16,822 bases of DNA from Acidobacteriaceae bacterium. GTDB taxonomy: Bacteria > Acidobacteriota > Terriglobia > Terriglobales > Acidobacteriaceae. The DNA is taken from positions 14,223 through 31,044 of the forward strand of contig PKXI01000177.1 of NCBI GenBank assembly GCA_003133425.1. Direction: 5' to 3'. Below are positions 1 through 7,081 of the stretch, piece by piece (within the stretch, counting starts at the first letter, position 1; the number at the start of each line of letters is the position of its first letter). The position numbers were made by a program, and so were the translations under genes. The notes beneath the pieces are model-generated. The model worked only from the letters and a program-made list of their open reading frames with translations, was not told the DNA's origin and did no database searches.

Positions 1-77
1 CGCAACTGTAAACACCCCGGCCGAAAGCGCTCTAAACCAGGCACCTGAACAGATACCTGTGACCCGGAGGGAACGAC

Positions 78-389
78 ATGGCCGATTGGAAATACGTGCA
101 GAGGGACCGCTCGGAGGCTCTCGCAAAGCTGCACTCTTTCTCAGCCACCAAGAAACATGCAGCCGGTGAGATCGAGGCGCGCATCACGATAAAGGAGTTT
201 GCCACCCCTGCAATGATCGACATGCAATTCCTCGCCACGGCCGACATTGAGTTGAACCAGAAGACTCTGAAGTTCCAACCTGTGGGATGGAGCGAGACGA
301 TGATGGGTGCTCTTGCGGAATGTATGAGGAATCTCCGCAAGTTCGATTTCGAGAGTTGTGAGGAATTGCCAGCGCCGCCCAAGGATTGA
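78..389 (+). CDS. Hypothetical protein, 103 aa
   Basis: I do not recognise a family. The ATG at 78 is well supported by a Shine-Dalgarno GGAGGG at 66-71 with six bases of spacing. The protein appears cytosolic: no signal peptide and no membrane segment. The first 50 residues are mixed and charged, with an alternating hydrophobic pattern around residues 35-65 (ITIKEFATPAMIDMQFLAT) that would suit a small alpha/beta fold, and the C-terminus is helical and acidic. It stands alone: the next gene downstream is on the opposite strand and ends at 477. Its own promoter would lie at or beyond the window edge. Probably a real gene because of the ribosome site; function unknown. Confidence 0.6.
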   Translation: MADWKYVQRDRSEALAKLHSFSATKKHAAGEIEARITIKEFATPAMIDMQFLATADIELNQKTLKFQPVGWSETMMGALAECMRNLRKFDFESCEELPAPPKD

Positions 390-476
390 GACTGGAAAGA
401 AGATCGATCCCCGGCAAGTCCTTGGTGGCAGCGGGCCCTGCTTCCCCAAATTCAGTTCAAGCGATTGTGCAGCTAT

Positions 477-1046
477 CTACCGCGTGGGCCACTCTTCGAC
501 CACGATGCCCATGTCGTTGAGCTGCTGGATGGCGGCTTCGAGGTTGCGGCGGACCAGGGGGCGGTCCCTGGGTGCTGCGGCAGACTCGGCGATCGCGATT
601 ACGCGGCCGTAACGCCATGCGGATGTGGGAATTGCGGCTACGGCCTTGGCCAGTTCCGCGGGGCGCAACTGCAGTTCCTGGCGGCGCGCGGCTGACGGAC
701 GGAGCATTGTTCCTTCCCCGACGTTGCTGGGGTTGGCGTCGGCCAGGGTGATGCGGAGCGAGATGGTATTGGCGCCGACCGAGAGGTAGGGATTGGCCCA
801 GTCGGAAGTCTCGTGGACATCCGCATACATGCTCTTGGTGGGCAGAGGAATCAGCGCAAGTTGGGCGCGCTCGCCATCGAGCTCAGTGGCCGTGGCCTGG
901 GCCTTTTGTTCGGCCTTGACGGCGGTCTGGGCCACGCCTTCGACGGCCTGCTCTTCTTTGTGGCAGGCCACTGGGGAGATAGCCAAGAGAAGGGTTACTC
1001 CCGGCAAGATGACCCACAATCCCCTTATTCGCGAGCGTTCAATCAC
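477..1046 (-). CDS. Putative exported lipoprotein of unknown function, 189 aa
   Basis: The reading frame begins with GTG at 1046 and has a basic start (IERSRIRG), a hydrophobic stretch of about 17 residues and then SPVAC followed by HKEE. This resembles a lipoprotein signal with Cys28 as the lipidated residue, although Pro at -3 is atypical for a lipobox. The mature part has an Ala/Gln/Glu-rich helical section (residues 33-60), a middle section and a C-terminal helix ending in NDMGIVVEEWP. No known catalytic motif is visible. No Shine-Dalgarno is visible before the GTG, so the exact start is uncertain. It is divergent from the FMN reductase at 1201, about 155 bases away. Likely an outer-surface or periplasmic protein; role unknown. 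Confidence 0.6.
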   Translation of the reverse strand: MIERSRIRGLWVILPGVTLLLAISPVACHKEEQAVEGVAQTAVKAEQKAQATATELDGERAQLALIPLPTKSMYADVHETSDWANPYLSVGANTISLRITLADANPSNVGEGTMLRPSAARRQELQLRPAELAKAVAAIPTSAWRYGRVIAIAESAAAPRDRPLVRRNLEAAIQQLNDMGIVVEEWPTR

Positions 1047-1200
1047 ACGATAAGGATATCAGCACCGGCCGTAGAGGCTGTACCGCGAAAGAGTGCTGGG
1101 CCAGCTCCGTTTGTGGCTTGATGCATGCCCGGAACCTGGTCACTGCGACAGACGCCGCTTCTGTAGTAATCTGCCGGCGCAGCAGTTTGGAGGGCGAGTG

Positions 1201-1797
1201 ATGATCACCAAAGTCGTGGCCATCGTTGGCAGCTACCGCAAAGGCGGGACGATCGACAGCGCGGTGGAGGCGGTTCTGGAAGGCGCGCGCGAGAAGGGCG
1301 CGGAGACGGTAACGCTCTACCTGACTGAAAAGCACATTGAGTTTTGCACCAACTGCCGGAGGTGCATGCAGGCTCCCGGGGAGGAGCGCGGTAAATGCGA
1401 ACAGCAGGACGATCTGGAACCGATGCTCCAGGAGATTGAATCGGCGAATGCCCTGGTACTGGGTTCGCCGGTGAACATTTTTAATGTGACGGCGATCTTT
1501 CGCAGGTTTATGGAACGGACGGGGGGATATGCCTACTGGCCTTGGGGAAAGCCTGCGCCCAAATCGCGGAATCCGAAGGCCAACAAGAAGGCCGTGCTGG
1601 TGACCTCATCGGCGGCGCCGGGTTCCCTGATTCCGATCGCTACCGGAGCGCCGAGAGCTCTGCGCATGACGGCCGAAGTACTTCGCGCCAAAACGGTGGG
1701 GAAGATGTGGATCGGGCTGGCAGCCGGAGAGCCGCATCGCGAGTTGTCGGCACGGAATCGGGAACGGGCGCGGCGGCTCGGTTGGAAGCTGGCGTAA
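1201..1797 (+). CDS. Flavodoxin-fold NAD(P)H-dependent FMN reductase / iron-sulfur flavoprotein-like, 198 aa
   Basis: The N-terminus VVAIVGSYRKGGTI is the FMN phosphate-binding loop of the flavodoxin-like FMN reductase family. LVLGSPVNIFNVTAIFRRFMERTGG is the second flavin-contact region (GSPVYxxxxS/TxxxKxFxDR type). Between them lie Cys49, Cys52, Cys55 and Cys66 (C-x2-C-x2-C-x10-C), which resembles the compact cysteine motif of archaeal and bacterial iron-sulfur flavoproteins, though the last spacing is longer than usual. The enzyme probably reduces FMN or a quinone-like acceptor in the cytosol. ATG 1201 is preferred because GGAGGG at 1189-1194 is spaced six bases away; an in-frame GTG at 1198 would be too close and the open frame upstream to 1093 has no coding signature. 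The next gene follows 106 bases later with its own ribosome site. Confidence 0.85.
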   Translation: MITKVVAIVGSYRKGGTIDSAVEAVLEGAREKGAETVTLYLTEKHIEFCTNCRRCMQAPGEERGKCEQQDDLEPMLQEIESANALVLGSPVNIFNVTAIFRRFMERTGGYAYWPWGKPAPKSRNPKANKKAVLVTSSAAPGSLIPIATGAPRALRMTAEVLRAKTVGKMWIGLAAGEPHRELSARNRERARRLGWKLA

Positions 1798-1903
1798 CGC
1801 CGTCACGATGCGCATTGCGCGCGAGCGTGGGGCCTGAGAGCAAGGCCATCCGTCCATACTGAATAGACACGAACAAAGCATTCAACCCATAGAGGAGATT
1901 TCT

Positions 1904-3019
1904 GTGCCAAAGCTGTCCCAAGTTCTTTGCCTGGCGGTTGTCCTGGCAGGCCCGGCGTGCATTTTCAGCCAAACGACAAAAGTGGAGTTCAATCCCCGCG
2001 CTTCTTTTATTGACGTCGCCGCGCGGCGTGCCGAACTGAAAAACACAAAGAGCGCACGTGTTCGCGCCGCCCTTGCGCAGATCGTAACTTGCAGCGCGCA
2101 AGCTCAAGTGGACCCGCCGACCGGGCCGATGCGGATTCCGATGCACTATCTGCACGGCGGACATGGGCCGACCAATCCGGCAGAGCATGCGGCGACGGTG
2201 CCCTATGCGCTGTTCGAAAAGCGGGTGACGGCGGGCATGAACCAGTTTCTGGCCACGGGCAATCACGCCGAAGCCAAGTGCGCGCAGGATCAGATCGACC
2301 GATGGGCGCAGGCAAACGTGCTGATGGACTACGACGCGGTGGAGAACGCGCAGTCGTGGTACCAGGTGGAGTGGACGCTGAGTTCGATCGCAACCTCAGA
2401 GTCGGTGCTGCTGAACGACGCGAAGCTTGACGGCGCGGAGACGGCGCGCGACGTTGCCTGGATGAACAAGGTGGCGCATCGCATGATCGGTTTCCCGGTG
2501 GAGGTGACGCACCACAACAATCATCACTACTGGCGGGGGTTGGCGGCGATTGCCACCGGCGTTGTTTCGTCGGACCAGGAGTTGTTCGACTTCGGCGTGC
2601 AGGCGTACAAGGACGGAGTGAATGAGCTCGACCCGGGGGGCGCGTTTCCCAAGGAGATGGCGCGCAGCGAGCGATCGATTCACTACCAGTCGTTTGCGCT
2701 GCAGCCCCTGATTCCGATTGCGGAGTTCGCGGAGCGGCAGCGCGTTCCGCTGTACAGCTACGCGTCGCCCACGGGACACACGATTGCCGACGCGATTGAT
2801 TTTCTGGGCAAGGCTGTCGCCGATCCATCGATAGTGAAGGTGTATACGCCAGAAGAACAGATGGTGGATGCGGATGCGCCGGACTTCTTTGCGGCGGTGG
2901 AGTTCTACGCGCACCGGTATCCGGAACGCAAGCTGCCGGCCTCGATAGCGGATGCGCTTAAGAAGCCGACGTTTGCGACGCGCCTCGGCGGCAGCACTAC
3001 GGAGATTGCGGGCCAATAG
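1904..3019 (+). CDS. Secreted alginate lyase, PL5-like (alginate_lyase family), 371 aa
   Basis: Predicted beta-elimination enzyme acting on alginate or a related polyuronate, with an (alpha/alpha) toroid fold. The start is GTG 1904, with GAGGAG at 1892-1897, six bases away. Residues 1-23 form a signal peptide (LCLAVVLAGPACIFSQ). The family hallmark is NNHHYW at 205-210. Arg254 and Tyr261 lie 47 and 54 residues after His207, exactly the spacing I recall for the catalytic Asn191-His192-Arg239-Tyr246 set of Sphingomonas alginate lyase A1-III, so the active site looks complete. Length fits PL5. The frame is intact to the stop, and no uronate catabolic genes are adjacent, so the true substrate could be another uronic-acid polymer. 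Confidence 0.87.
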   Translation: MPKLSQVLCLAVVLAGPACIFSQTTKVEFNPRASFIDVAARRAELKNTKSARVRAALAQIVTCSAQAQVDPPTGPMRIPMHYLHGGHGPTNPAEHAATVPYALFEKRVTAGMNQFLATGNHAEAKCAQDQIDRWAQANVLMDYDAVENAQSWYQVEWTLSSIATSESVLLNDAKLDGAETARDVAWMNKVAHRMIGFPVEVTHHNNHHYWRGLAAIATGVVSSDQELFDFGVQAYKDGVNELDPGGAFPKEMARSERSIHYQSFALQPLIPIAEFAERQRVPLYSYASPTGHTIADAIDFLGKAVADPSIVKVYTPEEQMVDADAPDFFAAVEFYAHRYPERKLPASIADALKKPTFATRLGGSTTEIAGQ

Positions 3020-3125
3020 TCGGAGGGTGGCGAGTGCGTGGGAGTGGGAGCGCACGAATTCGCGTATCATCTAAACAGACCCGGAGATGCAGACCGGAGC
3101 CACGCAAACAGCGGCCCCGCGCACA

Positions 3126-3707
3126 ATGATCCTTCTCGACCCAGATCTGGACCCAGACCCCGCGCCGCTCTCAAAAACGGTGAAGCGGGCAATTGTGTCG
3201 AGTGCACCGGCAAAATCGGCCGATTTCCACCTGCCCACCGCCCGCACCCTGGGGCGCTTTCTCACACGAGCGCAAGCCGCGGTCCGGCTCCGCGGTCAGG
3301 TCACCATCCTGCTGACTACCGACGCCGCAATCCGCGATCTGAATCGCCGCTTTCGTGGCAAGAACAAAGCCACAGACGTGCTTTCGTTTCCAGCGGACAC
3401 AACCACGCACGGTCCAGAGAAAATTGCAGGCGACCTTGCCATCAGCGTTTCCACCGCCTTGCGCCAGGCCGCTGGGCAAGGCCACTCGCTCTCCACTGAA
3501 ATCAAGGTCCTCATCCTGCACGGGCTGTTGCATCTCGCCGGATACGACCACGAAGCGGACTCAGGACAGATGGAGCGGCGCGAGCGTCTTTTGCGCGGAC
3601 GTCTAGGTCTGCCGCAGGGATTGATTGAGCGCACGGCAGCTCCAATGCAGCAGGCGCCCTCAAAGCGGCGGCCGCCGAAAACAACCGCAAAGGCGCGCCG
3701 CCCATGA
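3126..3707 (+). CDS. ybeY: Endoribonuclease / rRNA maturation factor YbeY, 193 aa
   Basis: YbeY is a zinc-dependent factor for 16S rRNA 3' end maturation and 70S quality control. The zinc triad is plain: HGLLHLAGYDH gives His132, His136 and His142 in the H-x3-H-x5-H pattern. The family segment FRGKNKATDVLSFP precedes it. I chose ATG 3126 because the following MILLDPDLD aligns with the usual YbeY N-terminus; ATG 3087 is an in-frame alternative adding 13 residues, but neither start has a well-placed Shine-Dalgarno. The C-terminus carries a basic Pro/Lys/Arg tail of about 25 residues (SKRRPPKTTAKARRP) absent from E. coli YbeY, possibly an RNA-binding extension. The stop overlaps the next start (ATGA at 3704), so both are translated as one operon. 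phoH, the usual upstream partner, is not here. Confidence 0.95.
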   Translation: MILLDPDLDPDPAPLSKTVKRAIVSSAPAKSADFHLPTARTLGRFLTRAQAAVRLRGQVTILLTTDAAIRDLNRRFRGKNKATDVLSFPADTTTHGPEKIAGDLAISVSTALRQAAGQGHSLSTEIKVLILHGLLHLAGYDHEADSGQMERRERLLRGRLGLPQGLIERTAAPMQQAPSKRRPPKTTAKARRP

Positions 3708-5008
3708 CCCCGCTTGTCATCCTCATGCTGGTTCTGCTGGCCGCGGTCGAGACCCTGGCCTCGTACATCAGCCGCGTCTATTCGGAGTTCGGCAAGATCC
3801 TCTCCCGCGAAGTCCAGGAAAACCTCGATGCATGGGAGGAGCAAGTCGAGCCACTACTGGGCCTGACTCGCGAACACGCCGCCCTCTGCGCAGCCGTTCT
3901 GCAGCAAATGGCCCTCGGCATCATCGCGCTTGCATTTGGCGCCATTCTCTTCGACCGTGCGCCCCATCTCGGCCCACCCACCTACGCGGAGATCGCGCAG
4001 GCCGTTCTCGGTCTCGTGCTGGTGGTGGTCTTCTGCAACCAACTTCTGCCGTCGGTGCTCTTCAACCGCACCCGTGGCCTATGGGCCGCACGGCTCGTCT
4101 GGCCCATCCGCCTGCTGCTCTGGGTTGTTACTCCCATCAGCGTCTTCGTCCGCTTCTTCTTCTCCGTCGCGTCGCTGGCAGAGGAGCCGGCCAGCGCGGA
4201 AGAAGAAACCGCCGTCGATGTCGAGGCGCTGCTCGAAGCCGGGGAAGAGGAAGGAATCCTCGAAGAGAGCGACCGCGAACTGGTGCGCTCCGCCGTCGAG
4301 TTCGGCGACAAGCTGGTGCGCGAGGTCATGACTCCGCGGCCCGCTGTCTTTGCGGTCTCTGGGACCATTACTCTCGAGCAATTCCTCGAGCAATTGCGCG
4401 AACACAACTTCTCGCGCGTCCCTGTCTTTTCCGGCACCATAGACAACGTCACCGGCATTGCCTTTGCCCACGACCTGCTGCAGATTACGGACGAAGAAGC
4501 CCGCACCCGCACCGTCGCCAGCATCCAGCAGCCGGCTGTGTTTGTACCCGAAACCAAGCGTGGCTACGAGCTGCTGCGAGAGATGCAGCGCGAAAAGCAG
4601 CACATGCGCATCGTGATCGATGAGTACGGCGGCGTCTCCGGCCTGGTCACCATTGAAGATTTGCTGGAGCAGATTGTTGGCAACATTCGCGACGAGCACG
4701 AGGTAGAAAAAGCTATCGAAGAGCCGCAGCGCGAGCCCGGCGGCGTGTGGCTCGTCCCCGGCAACTTTCCCGTCGATCAGTTGCCGGATTTATTGGGCGC
4801 GGCCGCTGATCTTGGCGAAACCTACCAGGCCACGACACTTGGCGGTCTGGTGAGCGAGATCGAAGGCCGCATTCCGCTGGCCGGCGAAGTCGTCATCCTC
4901 GAACCCATCGGCCTGCGCATGGAGATTGTCGTCTCGACAGATCGGCGCATCGATCGGCTGCGCGTCTACCCGCCGGGACCAAAAGCTGCCGCAATGGTTT
5001 CGTCGTGA
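3704..5008 (+). CDS. HlyC/CorC (CNNM) family membrane protein with CBS pair, 434 aa
   Basis: Domain order: an N-terminal DUF21/CNNM membrane region with hydrophobic segments at about residues 3-22, 60-83, 97-120 and 129-157; a linker EEGILEESDRELVRSAVEFG (183-202); two CBS domains at about 205-262 and 275-335 (VMTPRPAV, FSRVPVF, IVIDEYGGVSGLVTIEDLLEQIVG); and a CorC_HlyC C-terminal domain at about 345-425. The family is linked to magnesium or other divalent ion efflux, with adenine nucleotides sensed by the CBS pair. It overlaps ybeY by four bases, the conserved ybeY-corC arrangement of many bacteria. The gene ends 20 bases before a strong hairpin. Function as an ion transporter is family inference; the older name hemolysin should not be read literally. 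Confidence 0.92.
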   Translation: MTPLVILMLVLLAAVETLASYISRVYSEFGKILSREVQENLDAWEEQVEPLLGLTREHAALCAAVLQQMALGIIALAFGAILFDRAPHLGPPTYAEIAQAVLGLVLVVVFCNQLLPSVLFNRTRGLWAARLVWPIRLLLWVVTPISVFVRFFFSVASLAEEPASAEEETAVDVEALLEAGEEEGILEESDRELVRSAVEFGDKLVREVMTPRPAVFAVSGTITLEQFLEQLREHNFSRVPVFSGTIDNVTGIAFAHDLLQITDEEARTRTVASIQQPAVFVPETKRGYELLREMQREKQHMRIVIDEYGGVSGLVTIEDLLEQIVGNIRDEHEVEKAIEEPQREPGGVWLVPGNFPVDQLPDLLGAAADLGETYQATTLGGLVSEIEGRIPLAGEVVILEPIGLRMEIVVSTDRRIDRLRVYPPGPKAAAMVSS

Positions 5009-5021
5009 ATATCGGCTTGGC

Positions 5022-5063
5022 CGGGTGCCCCATCCTTTCGCGTTTTTTGCGAAAGGGTGGGAC
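5022..5063. repeat. CGGGTGCCCC-headed hairpin repeat, likely bidirectional terminator
   Basis: The head CGGGTGCCCC (5022-5031) runs into a stem of 13 pairs, 5029-5041 with 5049-5061, with one G-U wobble and a T-rich loop of seven bases. It lies between the convergent corC and GNAT genes, so it could end transcription from both sides, although no run of T follows the stem. The same head occurs inverted inside era (6115-6124) and at the right edge (16803-16812). Confidence 0.8.
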
Positions 5064-5100
5064 AGCACGAATCTCAACATGCGATCCATTCACAACCCGT

Positions 5101-5652
5101 CTATTCGGACCGCCCCTTCCACGCGCGCCACTCGCCTGCGGTGATCTCCCAAATCTCTGACGGCAGCCGCCCCGACACGTAGTCTTTTTCGCCAAAGCCA
5201 ATCAGCCGCATTCCCTGCTTCTCAGAGATGCGCCGCGAGGTCGTGTTGCCCACCGCCTTGGAAACGCGCAGCACATCGAACCCGAGCGTCTCGAACCAGA
5301 AGTCGTTCACCCACACGCAGGCCTCGCTCATCAGCCCCTGTCCCTGCCACTGCGGGCCCAGCCAGAAGCCTCGGTTGTCCTTTTCTCCAGGAACCAGGGA
5401 GATAGAGCCGATGATTTGCTCGGGCTTGGCTGCCCGGCGAATAGTCCAGTGCCAAGCTTCGCCGCGCTCCATCTGTGGCAGCGCAACGTTCCTGATATAA
5501 CAAAGCGCGCCGTCCGGCGGATAGGGCCACGGCACTCGGTTCATGAGGTAGCGCACGATCTCCCATTGCGGAAACAGTTCCTGAATCTGCTCCGCATCGG
5601 CCACCTCCTGCGGGCGCAGAATCAGCCGTTCGGTTCTGCCTTCGACCATCAT
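5101..5652 (-). CDS. GNAT family N-acetyltransferase (RimJ/RimL-like), 183 aa
   Basis: Acetyl-CoA dependent acetyltransferase of the Acetyltransf_3 type. It starts with TERLILRPQEVADAEQI, the typical opening of RimJ/RimL relatives, then has WHWTIRR and IGSISL (beta 3-4). The acetyl-CoA pyrophosphate loop QWQGQGLMSEA is motif A (Q/R-x-x-G-x-G/A), followed by the conserved Asn in SKAVGNTTSRRISEKQGMRLIG (motif B). The target is unknown: either a protein N-terminus or a small amine. Start: two consecutive ATG codons at 5652 and 5649 with only a weak GGA upstream, so either may be used. It is oriented against corC and divergent from era, and so splits the ybeY-corC-era block. Confidence 0.9.
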   Translation of the reverse strand: MMVEGRTERLILRPQEVADAEQIQELFPQWEIVRYLMNRVPWPYPPDGALCYIRNVALPQMERGEAWHWTIRRAAKPEQIIGSISLVPGEKDNRGFWLGPQWQGQGLMSEACVWVNDFWFETLGFDVLRVSKAVGNTTSRRISEKQGMRLIGFGEKDYVSGRLPSEIWEITAGEWRAWKGRSE

Positions 5653-5718
5653 TCCGAGATGATATCAACGCTCGACCTTCCAATCCGCGATAATAGAAAG
5701 CAGGAGAACCACTACCCA

Positions 5719-6882
5719 TTGAAATCGGGATTTGTTGCCATTCTCGGCCGGCCCAACGTCGGCAAAAGCACGCTCCTCAACGCCCTTACCGGCGAAAAGG
5801 TGGCCATCGTCACCGCCAAGCCGCAAACCACGCGCAATCGCATCATGGGCGTGGTCGAGGTCCCTGCCCACAAGGGTACAAACCCGGCCGCGCAGATCAT
5901 TTTTGTAGATACGCCCGGTGTCCACAAGCCCGGCTCGCAGCTTGACCGCCGCATGTTGCAGGAGATTTACGAGGCCCTCGAAGCGCGCGACGTGGTGCTT
6001 GTTCTGATGGATGCTACGCGGAGAGTGCAATTGGAAACGCCTGGGACGCCGACCGCGATTGGAACGTCGGAAGCGGATGGTAGTACGGAATCTCAGGTCC
6101 CAAACGAGGGACCTGGGGCACCCGGACTGGAGACCCAGGCACCCGAGGTCTCGAAATCTCCTGACCGCGGACGTCCCAACTGGGCCAGCGAAGACGAGTT
6201 CCTCTTCGGCCTCATCCGCAAGCTCGATTGCCCTGTCTTTCTCGTCCTCACCAAGATCGACCTCGTGCAGAAGGACCATCTGCTCCCTCTCATCGACTCG
6301 CTCACCCGCCAGTTCAACTTTGCCGAGATCATTCCTGTGAGCGCCCGCAAGCGCGACGGCCTCAACATCCTGGTGCGCAAGATCGTCGCGGCCCTGCCAA
6401 CAGGCGAGCGCTTCTACCCCAAGGATCAATACACCGACCAGCCCCAGCGCTTCATGGTTGCCGAACTGATTCGAGAAAGCATTCTCATCGAGACCGGCGA
6501 GGAAGTGCCCTACGCATCGGCTGTGGTGATTGAACAATTCGAAGAGCCTGAGCCCGCGGCGCCGCCGCGAAAGAAGGGTCAGGCTCCAGCCCGCCTGCCC
6601 TTGACCCGTATTGCCGCCGCCATCTACTGCGAGCGCGACGGGCAAAAAGCAATTCTGATCGGCAAGGGCGGCTCAAAGCTGAAAGAAATCGGAACACGCG
6701 CGCGCCGGCAGATCGAGTCCTTGCTCGGCACACGTGTCTATCTCGAACTCCGCGTAATTGTGGAGGCCAGCTGGCGCGAATCAAAAACGTTCATCGAGTC
6801 CCTTGACTGGCGCAACCAGTTGGAGCGGCTGGCGGGGAACCAGATCACGGAAAAGGACGAGGACGACGAGGATTCGGTTTAG
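5719..6882 (+). CDS. era: GTPase Era with unusual internal insertion, 387 aa
   Basis: Essential GTPase that binds 16S rRNA through its KH domain and helps 30S assembly. Motifs: G1 GRPNVGKS (10-17), G3 DTPG (64-67), G4 TKID (178-181), G5 SAR (208-210), and KH loop GKGG (315-318) in ILIGKGGSKLKEIGTRARR. The TTG at 5719 is chosen because it yields the usual short MKSGFVAILG start, and AGGAG lies at 5702-5706 (12 bases of spacing, longer than ideal). An in-frame ATG at 5659 would add 20 non-conserved residues. At 387 residues it is about 85 longer than E. coli Era. Extra material sits at about 103-157 (Pro/Gly/Glu/Thr rich, between G3 and G4), in a Pro/Lys-rich bit before the KH domain (about 275-292), and in an acidic tail EKDEDDEDSV. 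The GTPase and KH cores are otherwise intact. Confidence 0.94.
   Translation: MKSGFVAILGRPNVGKSTLLNALTGEKVAIVTAKPQTTRNRIMGVVEVPAHKGTNPAAQIIFVDTPGVHKPGSQLDRRMLQEIYEALEARDVVLVLMDATRRVQLETPGTPTAIGTSEADGSTESQVPNEGPGAPGLETQAPEVSKSPDRGRPNWASEDEFLFGLIRKLDCPVFLVLTKIDLVQKDHLLPLIDSLTRQFNFAEIIPVSARKRDGLNILVRKIVAALPTGERFYPKDQYTDQPQRFMVAELIRESILIETGEEVPYASAVVIEQFEEPEPAAPPRKKGQAPARLPLTRIAAAIYCERDGQKAILIGKGGSKLKEIGTRARRQIESLLGTRVYLELRVIVEASWRESKTFIESLDWRNQLERLAGNQITEKDEDDEDSV
6094..6152. repeat. Intragenic hairpin repeats inside era
   Basis: Two neighbouring inverted repeats fall within the era reading frame. CAGGTCCC (6094-6101) pairs perfectly with GGGACCTG (6108-6115), loop of six. GAGACC (6130-6135) pairs with GGTCTC (6147-6152). 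GGGGCACCCG at 6115-6124 is the exact reverse complement of the repeat head at 5022 and 16803, and GGCACCCG recurs at 6138-6145. The element is read through in frame and encodes part of the extra Era segment. Confidence 0.75.
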
Positions 6883-6913
6883 CAAGCCTTTGAATAGGCC
6901 TGTGCTTTGAAAG

Positions 6914-6967
6914 GGCGCGGCTTCAGCCGCGCCGCAAATTCAGCAAAATAATCGTGGGCTTTAGCCC
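6914..6967. repeat. Paired GC hairpins (GGCTTCAGCC / GGGCTTTAGCCC type) between convergent genes
   Basis: GGCGCGGCT (6914-6922) pairs perfectly with AGCCGCGCC (6925-6933) around a TC dinucleotide. A second small hairpin, GGGCT (6956-6960) with AGCCC (6963-6967), follows. They lie in the 199-base gap between the convergent era and MFS genes. The pair resembles a REP-like intergenic element I recall from acidobacterial genomes and may serve as a two-way terminator. Nothing else coding was seen in this gap. Confidence 0.7.
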
Positions 6968-7081
6968 CCGAGGGAATGGCGGCGGATCCATGGAAACTTG
7001 ATTCGAGATTCCTTGAAGATCCTCTTTGCTCTTTTCTTTGTTGGTTTCGCAAGAGAGCGCTACATACCGCCCAAGCCAGCC

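Noticed and set aside
2007..3070. Long minus-strand frames opposite the alginate lyase gene
   Set aside because: Arg/Ser/Pro-rich composition typical of antisense frames in GC-rich DNA; the plus strand has catalytic motifs and a signal peptide.
3625..4623. 332-codon plus-strand frame overlapping ybeY and corC
   Set aside because: It is an Arg/Ala/Pro-rich shadow of the corC gene in another frame; corC has full family motifs.
5665..6645. 326-codon minus-strand frame across era
   Set aside because: Antisense shadow of era; no family motif or ribosome site.
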